Source: Prevotella sp. (GTDB taxonomy: Bacteria > Bacteroidota > Bacteroidia > Bacteroidales > Bacteroidaceae). From it: DNA of 64,000 nt. This document shows, one piece after another, positions 57,359-64,000 of this stretch. The notes beneath the pieces were generated by a model, which searched no databases, was not told the origin of the DNA, and worked only from the letters and a program-made list of their open reading frames with translations. The stretch covers positions 1-64,000 of the forward strand of contig JAFRRN010000094.1 of NCBI GenBank assembly GCA_017428055.1. The letters are read 5' to 3'. The stretch's first letter is position 1; the number at the start of each line of letters is the position of its first letter. A program made the position numbers and the translations under genes.

Positions 57359-58723
57359 ATGTTTTTTCCAAAACTTTATTACTTAAACATCTACCCTATT
57401 GGAGTGGGAGATTATTGGGGCGTTGAAGAATCGCGTGTGTTTTTGGTTTATTCGCCTATGAATGGACATTTCTCATTGGCATCGCCCCAAATGGTAAAAG
57501 AAATGGAAGTTTATGTAAACGGGGCATCGGATGATAAAACTCAAGAAAAGATGTTTAATCTATTTCTCTCTAAAGGATCATTTCCTATTCATCACTTACC
57601 CAAGACGCCCCATGACTTATATCAAATAGACATTTTAACAAATTATACGTGTAATTTCAATTGCATATACTGTTATTCTTCGGTAGGCAGATCAAATCAA
57701 CAGGTAGATTTTAGATGTATAAAGGCAGTCGTTGACTATCTCTTTTGTTCTGGTAAGAAACAGGAAAATCCTTATATAATCAATTTTAGTGGTGGCGGAG
57801 AACCTTTGTTGAGTTTTAGTCTAATTAAACAAACCATAGAGTATATTAAGCAAGTGAATCGTGGAAGAGGTTATTATTATAATATTGGAGTAGTAACAAA
57901 TGGTAGCGTTATTACGCCAGAAATAATAGATTTCTTTCAAGAGAATAATGTCAATATGGCAGTGTCTTTTGAGATACTTAAACGTTTTCAAGATAAAGAG
58001 AGGGGTTCTTATTATCGTGTTGTTTCTAATCTTGACATGATGTTGCTGCGTAACTTTTCATTTGGGATTCGGACAACTTTTACGCCAGAGAGCGTTTTAT
58101 ACATGTGTGAGATGATTGAAGAGATGGCTCATCGCTTCCCAAAAATAAAAAAAGTCGTATTTGATGTCGTACTCGCCCCTAATCTATTCCCCAATCCAGA
58201 AACATTGAAAGATTATTATGATAGCTTTCTTGAAGAATACTATAAAGCTAAAACGTTGGCAACACAATATGGCATCGTTCTGGAGAGTGTGGCTCTTGAA
58301 ACAATGTCGATGATACGAGATCGTACTTGCGAAGGAAAAATAGTGCTGACACCCGTTGGGAGTATTTCTTCATGTGCCCGAGTGTCATCCCCGAAAGAAG
58401 ATAGATACAATGACTACCTTTTTGGAACAACGAATGATGGCACACTTATTTTTGATGAAAACCGTTTTTCCAATATTATCAATCATAACAATATTTACTC
58501 TCAACCAATGTGCCATAATTGTTTTGCAAAATGGAATTGTGGCGGTGGATGTAGATTGTTCCATGATTCTTTTGATGAGCGATTTGAAAAAGTTCGATGT
58601 GAATTCATGCGTAAGGCATTGAAAAGGGAACTACTGGAGGTTATCAGTAAATCTTTTTATCAGGCAAAAGGTAAAGATTTAAAGGAATATATAACAAACA
58701 AAATAAAACAAAACGTATTATAA
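57359..58723 (+). CDS. Radical SAM/SPASM peptide maturase 2 (paralog)
   Basis: A 454-residue paralog of the preceding enzyme in the same order: N-terminal domain (LNIYPIGVGDYW, MNGHFSLASPQM), radical SAM motif CNFNCIYC (Cys98, 102, 105) followed by YSSVGRSN, GGGEP, and a SPASM domain with GSISSCARVSSP, then CHNCFAKWNCGGGC and a final Cys. The N-terminal domain and the shared Y-S-x-x-G-R-S after the cluster motif show a local duplication. Two such enzymes for one peptide suggest two kinds or two rounds of crosslink. Highly AT-rich. Confidence 0.9.
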   Translation: MFFPKLYYLNIYPIGVGDYWGVEESRVFLVYSPMNGHFSLASPQMVKEMEVYVNGASDDKTQEKMFNLFLSKGSFPIHHLPKTPHDLYQIDILTNYTCNFNCIYCYSSVGRSNQQVDFRCIKAVVDYLFCSGKKQENPYIINFSGGGEPLLSFSLIKQTIEYIKQVNRGRGYYYNIGVVTNGSVITPEIIDFFQENNVNMAVSFEILKRFQDKERGSYYRVVSNLDMMLLRNFSFGIRTTFTPESVLYMCEMIEEMAHRFPKIKKVVFDVVLAPNLFPNPETLKDYYDSFLEEYYKAKTLATQYGIVLESVALETMSMIRDRTCEGKIVLTPVGSISSCARVSSPKEDRYNDYLFGTTNDGTLIFDENRFSNIINHNNIYSQPMCHNCFAKWNCGGGCRLFHDSFDERFEKVRCEFMRKALKRELLEVISKSFYQAKGKDLKEYITNKIKQNVL

Positions 58724-58729
58724 TTTTTG

Positions 58730-60061
58730 ATGAAACAATTGAATGTCCTATTTGTTATTCCTTGTTACGAAACTTATGGAATGTCGGGACATTATGTCAT
58801 GCCGATGGGAATTCTATATGTGTCTGCTTATGTAAAACAGAGTGGAGTTTGCATGGTTCACACGTTAAATCTCAATCATATTGAAGGAGATGAGTACCAA
58901 GTTTTAAGAGATTATTGTATTATTCATGATATTCACGTAATAGGAGTCGGAGGATTATCGGGAGAATACAAAGATTTGGCACGTATTGTTGGATATGCCC
59001 GAAAGATTAATCCGAAGATATTTATTGTTGTGGGAGGAGGAATCATGACAGCTGCACCAAAGGTTGCTATGCGGGCTTTTGAAAACGCAGATTGTGGTAT
59101 CATAGGAGAAGGTGAGTTGACAACTGTGGAGTTATTACAGACATTAACTAATGGTGGGTCTCTTGCATCTGTCAGGGGCATCATATACCGTGATGGTGGT
59201 ATGTTACGCAAAACACTCCCTCGTGCAGAGATTATGGAATTGGATAGTTTACCTTTTCCTGATTATGAAGGTTTCAATTACAAAGAATACCTTGAACAAA
59301 ATCCAGATTTAAGTGATGATGGGAAACAGTATACTCCCATATCGGTTATTGGTGGGCGTTCTTGTAAATATAACTGTACGTTTTGCTTTCATCCGTCTGG
59401 AACGAAATATCGTCAACGTTCATTAGATTCCATTTTTTCTGAAATTGATTATTTGATAGCCCACTATAAAGTCTCATATATTGCATTGCGTGAAGAACTC
59501 TTTGCTACTGACAATAAGCGTGTCTATGATTTCTGCCAGCGTATAAACAAATACGATGTTGATTGGTCTATTCAATTACGAATTGACAGTATTAATCAGG
59601 ATTTGGTAGACATTTTGAAAAACACTCGATGTCGATATGTTTTTGTTGGTGTAGAGAGTGCCGATGATATGATTTTGAAAAGTATGAAAAAGGGAGTCAA
59701 ACGAAATCAGATAGAACATGCTTTGGAAATGCTAAAGAATGCAGGTCTTAACTCGCGTTCAGGAGTTATTTTTGGTGACACAGAGGAAACATATGAATCT
59801 GCACAATATACTTTGAAATGGTTTTATGAGAATCGCAAACAGTATAGATTGTATGTGGATATGATAATTGCTTTTCCTGGAACAGACCTTTATGAACGTG
59901 CTTGCAAAAATAATGTCATACCAGATCCCGTACAATTTCTTAAAGACGGATGCCCTATCGTGAATATATCTAAAATGACGAATGAGGAGTTTAGGCAACT
60001 GGTAAAAGATGTTGAGTGCATTAATTACAGAAAATATAATGTGAAAAACTATCCACAGTAA
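58730..60061 (+). CDS. B12-binding-type radical SAM enzyme
   Basis: A 443-residue protein. Residues about 1-140 have the Rossmann-like layout of cobalamin-binding domains (LNVLFVIPCYETYGMSGHYV, then IHVIGVGGLSGEYKD, FIVVGGGIMTAAP, DCGIIGEGELTTVELLQ). The typical DxHxxG ligand motif is not seen, so cobalamin, if bound, may be base-off. The radical SAM core follows with CKYNCTFC (Cys212, 216, 219) and the ISVIGGRSCKYNC opening usual for class B enzymes, and continues to a C-terminal helical end. Relatives methylate unactivated carbons or do ring chemistry. The start is the ATG at 58730; its stop shares one base with the next start (TAATG). Confidence 0.85.
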   Translation: MKQLNVLFVIPCYETYGMSGHYVMPMGILYVSAYVKQSGVCMVHTLNLNHIEGDEYQVLRDYCIIHDIHVIGVGGLSGEYKDLARIVGYARKINPKIFIVVGGGIMTAAPKVAMRAFENADCGIIGEGELTTVELLQTLTNGGSLASVRGIIYRDGGMLRKTLPRAEIMELDSLPFPDYEGFNYKEYLEQNPDLSDDGKQYTPISVIGGRSCKYNCTFCFHPSGTKYRQRSLDSIFSEIDYLIAHYKVSYIALREELFATDNKRVYDFCQRINKYDVDWSIQLRIDSINQDLVDILKNTRCRYVFVGVESADDMILKSMKKGVKRNQIEHALEMLKNAGLNSRSGVIFGDTEETYESAQYTLKWFYENRKQYRLYVDMIIAFPGTDLYERACKNNVIPDPVQFLKDGCPIVNISKMTNEEFRQLVKDVECINYRKYNVKNYPQ

Positions 60062-61143
60062 TGAATAAAATTTGGTTTTTTAATGATGAGGCATTTAATC
60101 GCCTCTGCGACTTAATGTACATTGTCTCACCATCAATGGAAGAGAATGCAATGGCCAACTACCTTCGACAGTATTGGATGAGCCTTGGAGCTTCAGTCAA
60201 GACGGATGTTATGGGTAATGTCCATGCTTCATTTAAATCTCAAGAGACATTAAATATTGGGATTGTGGCGCACATGGATACTGTTGCTGTGCAGATTACA
60301 AAGATATTGTCGAATGGATTATTGCAAATGCGTCATATTGGTCTTAAACCTCATACTTTACTTGGGCAATCTATGAAAGTTCTTACTAAAAATGGTATCA
60401 TTGATGGAATTATTGGATTCGATCCAACTTCACAATATAGTCAGCCAAAAGGGCTTGTTGATGAAGATCTTTGGATGGATATAGGTGCGTCTAACTATGA
60501 TCAGGCTAAAAAGATGGTTGAAATAGGAGATTTGGCCGTGTTTGCTCCACGTGTTGTAGAAATGGGTCAAGGATTTATTTGTGGAACTGCAATAGACGAC
60601 CGCATCGGACTCTTTGTCTTAAATGAGTGCATGAGATGGTTTTCCGTGAATAGTGTGTCTGCTAATCTTCATTTCATGGGGTCTGTTCAAGAGGAGGTCG
60701 GGTTGCGTGGTGCTTCCATATTAGCAGCAAATACGCCAATGGATGCCTGTTTTGTAATAGATGTCGATTATGCAACCGACACACCTACACCTCATGATAA
60801 TCAAATGGGAGTTCTTTGCATGGGGCAAGGAATAGGAATGCATGTAAAATCTGACAATAATCCAGTATTACGGAGGATATGTAAAGAGGTGGCAGATGGT
60901 GAGGGAATCAGCTACCAATTATCTCTGGGGCGTTTTATTTATGGTGGTACAGATGGGGCTTCGCTCCAAATCCAACAAAAAGGAATTGCAACGGTAAACA
61001 TAAATATACCTTGTCGCTATATGCATTCTCCTATTGAGATGTGTAATAAGCAGGATGTGGAAAATGCGATACATCTTCTGGTTGCTGTCATACGAGAATT
61101 GGCAAAACATAATCAAAACAGTTTTATACCAGGAATTGACTAA
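60061..61143 (+). CDS. M42-family aminopeptidase
   Basis: A 360-residue metallopeptidase of the M42 (glutamyl/deblocking aminopeptidase) family. Metal and catalytic positions are visible: AHMDTV (His71, Asp73), GTAIDDRIG (Asp179/180), GSVQEEVGLRGA (Glu211/212), FVIDVDYATD (Asp234 or 236) and CRYMHSP (C-terminal His). The PDZ-like insert of the family is at about 95-160. M42 enzymes make large tetrahedral cytosolic shells that trim peptides from the N-terminus. In this cluster it could remove the leader or trim the modified peptide. The start overlaps the preceding stop. Confidence 0.9.
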   Translation: MNKIWFFNDEAFNRLCDLMYIVSPSMEENAMANYLRQYWMSLGASVKTDVMGNVHASFKSQETLNIGIVAHMDTVAVQITKILSNGLLQMRHIGLKPHTLLGQSMKVLTKNGIIDGIIGFDPTSQYSQPKGLVDEDLWMDIGASNYDQAKKMVEIGDLAVFAPRVVEMGQGFICGTAIDDRIGLFVLNECMRWFSVNSVSANLHFMGSVQEEVGLRGASILAANTPMDACFVIDVDYATDTPTPHDNQMGVLCMGQGIGMHVKSDNNPVLRRICKEVADGEGISYQLSLGRFIYGGTDGASLQIQQKGIATVNINIPCRYMHSPIEMCNKQDVENAIHLLVAVIRELAKHNQNSFIPGID

Positions 61144-61146
61144 TTC

Positions 61147-61623
61147 ATGAAAGTATTACTTGTTACAACCTCCACTAATTCCGTGAGAACAGTACTTGAG
61201 CAGAATGTAGAAATAGAATTATCTACGATAGACTGTAATGTGTATGGGTCTCACACATTAGAAATGATAAAAAGAGTCATTAAAAATAGTAATTTAGATT
61301 TTTTAATAACTTATCGTTGTCCTATTGTTTTTCCAAAAGATATCTTTGAAAGTCCTCGGCTTGGTGCGTTTAATATTCATCCTTCACTATTACCAAAATA
61401 TTCAGGTTTAAATCCATGGGAAGAGATTTTTCGGAATCATGAACGTAAAAGTGGAGTCACATTGCATCAAATAACAGAGAAGGTTGATGCTGGGGAAATA
61501 GTTTTTCAATATCCTTTTATAATAAAGAAATCTGATACGATAGACTCTGCACGTATAAAAGCAGATCAATTATCAGCGAAATTGGCTTTGAACCTTATTG
61601 AATATTTGTGTTGTTTATACTGA
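61147..61623 (+). CDS. Short formyltransferase-fold protein
   Basis: A 158-residue protein of the formyl transferase N-terminal fold (PurN/Fmt group). The catalytic triad is kept: Asn76 and His78 in FNIHPSLLPKYSG and Asp114 in VDAGEI. It is about 50 residues shorter than PurN (about 210), lacking part of the N-terminal segment around the phosphate or GAR site, so it probably acts on another amine. Near-identical motifs occur in enzymes that formylate amino sugars or peptide amines. It is four bases after the aminopeptidase gene and closes the cluster. Confidence 0.8.
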   Translation: MKVLLVTTSTNSVRTVLEQNVEIELSTIDCNVYGSHTLEMIKRVIKNSNLDFLITYRCPIVFPKDIFESPRLGAFNIHPSLLPKYSGLNPWEEIFRNHERKSGVTLHQITEKVDAGEIVFQYPFIIKKSDTIDSARIKADQLSAKLALNLIEYLCCLY

Positions 61624-61741
61624 AAATCATTGTGTTTTTGCCATTATTTCTTGCATTTCTTCATTCCTATATTTCATGTTTGTCTATTGATTACAATTGT
61701 TAAATAATGTATCTGAATGAAAGAATGATGTTGAAAATGCT

Positions 61742-61749
61742 TATATTTG
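61742..61749 (+). promoter_or_regulatory. -7 box of the acyltransferase-like gene
   Basis: TATATTTG matches the Bacteroidetes -7 box, 38 bases before the start at 61788. This marks the right edge of the peptide cluster. Confidence 0.6.
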
Positions 61750-61787
61750 CGTATCAATAACGAATATGGGCAATCCCATTAATAACT

Positions 61788-62882
61788 ATGCAGATGGCAG
61801 ACGGTGTGAAGAAAGGGCAGCGGCTGATGTCGCTCGACATCATGCGGGGCATGACGGTGGCAGGAATGATCTTGGTGAATAATGGCTATGGCGAGTCGTT
61901 TGCGGCATTGCAGCATAGCAAGTGGAACGGGATGACGCCGTGTGACCTGGTGTTTCCGTTCTTTATCTTTATCATGGGCATCTCCACTTACCTGTCGTTG
62001 AGGAAGGCGGGATTCAAGATGACAGGTGCCGTGGTGAGGAAAATCGTCAAGCGTACCGTGCTGTTGTTCTTGATAGGCTTGGGCATTCATTGGGTGGAGA
62101 TGGCTCTCGACGGGCGGCCTTGGGATTTTGCCCACTTGCGCATTTGGTCGGTGTTGGGTCGTATCGCCCTCTGTTATTTTGCCGTTTCGATGATTGCGAT
62201 CACGGTAAGTCATCGGCATTTGGTGAAGATCATCGTGGGATTGTTGGTGGTATATTCTGCCATCCTTATTCTCGGTCATGGATATGACTATGACTCAACC
62301 ACGAATATTCTTGCCCAAGTGGACTTGCGGCTGTTTGGCTATGACCATCTGTATCACAAAAGCCCCGTGGATCCAGAGGGCTTGCTTGGCACCATTTCCT
62401 CCGTTGCCCATGTCTTGATAGGCTTTTATTGCGGCAAGCGGATGATGGATGCCGACCATATATATAATAAGGTGTTGTCGTTCCTGCTCATTGGCGGCAT
62501 ACTGACCATTGCGGGATGGTTGCTCTCATGGGGCTTGCCCTTGAACAAACGCATTTGGAGTCCCAGTTATGTGATGGTGGCATGTGGCTTGGGGGCATTG
62601 CTCCAGGGGATGATCATGTATTCCGTTGATGTCCAACGGAAAGGCAAGGCATGGAAATGGGCTTTGGTGTTTGGCGTGAATCCCCTGTTCCTTTATGTGG
62701 CAAGTGAACTCCTTGCCATCTTCCTTGGACATTTGGGCGTGAGCGATTGGGTTTATTCCACTATTTGCAGCATCGTAAGTTGGCCTAAATTTCAATCATT
62801 GGCTTACGCATTGTCGTTTACTTTGTTACTTTTCTTGATGGGGTGGCCTTTGTATAAACGGAAAATATACATCAAGCTATGA
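61788..62882 (+). CDS. HGSNAT/DUF5009-like membrane acyltransferase
   Basis: A 364-residue membrane protein that begins with the family signature RLMSLDIMRGMTVAGMILVNN and has about ten helices, a conserved CDLVFPFFIFIMGIS segment and GVNPLFLYVASELL near the C-terminus. The family includes heparan-alpha-glucosaminide N-acetyltransferase, which acetylates a sugar amine across a membrane using acetyl-CoA. Bacterial members often accompany N-acetylglucosamine-releasing enzymes. A GH89 enzyme is encoded 24 kb away, a loose link only. GC-rich, unlike the peptide cluster before it. Confidence 0.8.
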   Translation: MQMADGVKKGQRLMSLDIMRGMTVAGMILVNNGYGESFAALQHSKWNGMTPCDLVFPFFIFIMGISTYLSLRKAGFKMTGAVVRKIVKRTVLLFLIGLGIHWVEMALDGRPWDFAHLRIWSVLGRIALCYFAVSMIAITVSHRHLVKIIVGLLVVYSAILILGHGYDYDSTTNILAQVDLRLFGYDHLYHKSPVDPEGLLGTISSVAHVLIGFYCGKRMMDADHIYNKVLSFLLIGGILTIAGWLLSWGLPLNKRIWSPSYVMVACGLGALLQGMIMYSVDVQRKGKAWKWALVFGVNPLFLYVASELLAIFLGHLGVSDWVYSTICSIVSWPKFQSLAYALSFTLLLFLMGWPLYKRKIYIKL

Positions 62883-62934
62883 TGGAAAAGGTGTGAAATA
62901 AAGTTAAACCCTTTTACCTTTACAACTTTCATCG

Positions 62935-62942
62935 TATCTTTG
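62935..62942 (+). promoter_or_regulatory. -7 box of the Rpn nuclease gene
   Basis: TATCTTTG matches the Bacteroidetes -7 box, 27 bases before the start at 62969. Confidence 0.65.
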
Positions 62943-62968
62943 CATCATAACAACAGAATTGAAGGGAA

Positions 62969-63892
62969 ATGGAAGAAGATGACAACAAGTATGTGAGATT
63001 CGACTGGGCCGCGAAACGGATGTTGCGTGACAAGGCAAACTTCGGGGTGTTGGAGGGTCTTGTCACCGTGCTTTTGGGTGAGCCTATCCACATCGTTGAG
63101 ATTTTGGAGAGCGAGAGCAACCAAGACTATATCCTTGGAAAATACAACCGTGTGGACATCAAGGCGAAGAACAGCAAGGATGAGATTATCATCGTGGAAA
63201 TCCAACAGGCAAGGGAGTTGTATTATTTAGAGCGCATCCTTTATGGCGTGGCGAAAGCCATCACCGAGCATATCTCCCTTGGGCAGAAATACAATCAGGT
63301 TAAGAAGGTGTATTCGATTAACATCTTGTATTTCGACCTTGGTCAGGGGGCGGATTATCTGTATCATGGGCAGAATAAGTTTGTGGGAGTGCATACGGGT
63401 GATACGTTGAAGATCAACACTCGTGACAGGGACTTTATCCGCATGAAACCCGTGGAAGAGGTGTTCCCCGAATATTATATCATCCGTGTGAATGAGTTTA
63501 ACAAGGTGGCGACAACCCCTCTTGAGGAGTGGTTGGACTACCTGAAGACGGGACATATCAAGGAAGACACGCAGGCACCAGGCTTGGAAGAGGCTCGTGA
63601 GAAATTGCAATATCTGCGGATGAGCAAGGAGGAGCGGCAAGCATACGACTGGCATATTGATGAGGTGATGGTGAATAACGACATGGTTGATACCGCGAAA
63701 ATGGAAGGCAGGGCCGAGGGTCGTGCCGAGGGTCGTGCCGAGGGTCGTGCTGAAGGTCGTGCTGAAGGAATTATCGAAGGTCGTTTGGAAGCGACAAAGG
63801 AGAATGCCCGAAAGATGAAGTCTCATGGATTGCCGACGAATACAATAGTTGAGATTACGGGTTTGACGGCTGAAGAAGTAGAGGCATTATAA
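62969..63892 (+). CDS. Rpn/PD-(D/E)XK nuclease-family transposase protein
   Basis: A 307-residue protein of the PDDEXK_2 (Rpn, recombination-promoting nuclease) family. The N-terminal motif RFDWAAKRMLRDKANFGVLE and the nuclease residues Asp63, Glu77 and Gln79 (VDIKAKN, then IVEIQQ) are in place. The C-terminal part has five tandem copies of the tetrapeptide GRAE (about residues 250-270) encoded by 12-bp repeats, which can change in number, then a helical end with HGLPTNTIVEITGLTAEEVE. These proteins cut DNA and promote RecA-independent recombination, and some members vary by in-frame repeat changes. Full length for the family. Confidence 0.92.
   Translation: MEEDDNKYVRFDWAAKRMLRDKANFGVLEGLVTVLLGEPIHIVEILESESNQDYILGKYNRVDIKAKNSKDEIIIVEIQQARELYYLERILYGVAKAITEHISLGQKYNQVKKVYSINILYFDLGQGADYLYHGQNKFVGVHTGDTLKINTRDRDFIRMKPVEEVFPEYYIIRVNEFNKVATTPLEEWLDYLKTGHIKEDTQAPGLEEAREKLQYLRMSKEERQAYDWHIDEVMVNNDMVDTAKMEGRAEGRAEGRAEGRAEGRAEGIIEGRLEATKENARKMKSHGLPTNTIVEITGLTAEEVEAL
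63716..63775 (+). repeat. 12-bp tandem repeat in the Rpn gene
   Basis: Units of the form gccgagggtcgt, later gctgaaggtcgt, repeat about five times, each coding for Ala-Glu-Gly-Arg. Since the unit is a multiple of three, slippage changes protein length without breaking the frame. Confidence 0.85.
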
Positions 63893-63898
63893 TGGAAG

Positions 63899-63946
63899 AT
63901 GGAAGATTGAAGAATATACGGCAACTGCCGTTTTTCAATCTTCCAT
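63899..63946 (+). terminator. Terminator after the Rpn gene
   Basis: atggaagattgaa (63899-63911) and ttcaatcttccat (63934-63946) are perfectly complementary over 13 bases, with a second small stem acggca/tgccgt in the loop, followed by T-rich sequence. A further -7 box, TAATTTTG, at 63970-63977 points to a gene starting beyond the window. Confidence 0.7.
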
Positions 63947-64000
63947 TTTCATTTTTCAATAATTATCCGTAATTTTGTAACGTTTTTAATAGATTTGATT

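Overview
The window looks like chromosome from a member of the Bacteroidales, most likely Prevotella or a close relative. The reasons are the many promoters with the Bacteroidetes TAnnTTTG -7 box (on the minus strand, CAAAnnTA), the near absence of Shine-Dalgarno sequences, BspA-type leucine-rich repeat proteins, type IX secretion C-terminal signals, imelysin lipoproteins, secreted glycoside hydrolases and the folP-cdaA pair. No rRNA or tRNA gene was seen. The genus is an inference from style, not from a marker gene.

Layout. 1-2.2 kb: wreckage of a mobile element (a cut-short zinc-finger/excisionase-like protein) beside a frameshifted, truncated BIG2/BspA surface-protein gene. 2.4-10.3 kb: a redox and iron module, with a hemerythrin-LuxR regulator divergent from a porin, an imelysin lipoprotein, a di-heme c oxidoreductase and a fused cytochrome c maturation protein (CcsBA). 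10.7-17.4 kb: a partner-switching set (STAS protein, ABC transporter with an extra N-terminal domain, lipoprotein, Cache-HAMP-SpoIIE-ATPase fusion). 17.7-22.2 kb: GH28, a glycine-zipper lipoprotein and GH13. 22.3-26.8 kb: folP-cdaA and pta-ackA. 27-30.3 kb: an unusual signalling operon in which an ECF sigma factor is fused through one membrane helix to the C-terminal part of a FecR anti-sigma factor, followed by an STN-domain protein without a TonB barrel and a small barrel lipoprotein. 30.4-37.5 kb: a giant GH2 beta-galactosidase/GH29 alpha-fucosidase fusion and a GH89 alpha-N-acetylglucosaminidase, a pair suited to host mucin glycans. 38.5-41.1 kb: a histidine kinase and response regulator. 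41.2-43.0 kb: an IS1634-type element, flanked by a 29-bp direct repeat, inside the end of a DUF3800 gene. 44.2-54.7 kb: surface and envelope proteins (beta-helix, a six-fold repeat protein, BspA LRR, cohesin/dockerin-like). 54.7-61.6 kb: an AT-rich island that reads as an undescribed RiPP pathway. 61.8-64 kb: an acyltransferase-like membrane protein and an Rpn-family nuclease.

The most interesting system is the 54.7-61.6 kb island. A 35-codon gene, too short for ordinary gene calling, encodes a peptide with six cysteines in its last 23 residues. It is followed by a strong hairpin, then by a two-helix membrane protein, two paralogous radical SAM/SPASM maturases, a B12-type radical SAM enzyme, an M42 aminopeptidase and a short formyltransferase, all on one strand with overlaps or gaps of a few bases. 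The parts fit a post-translationally modified, cysteine-crosslinked peptide. Product and function are inference.

Regulatory links can also be seen. A 16-bp near-palindrome lies at almost the same distance upstream of the -7 box of both the response regulator gene and the beta-helix/repeat-protein operon, suggesting autoregulation and a direct target on the far side of the insertion element.
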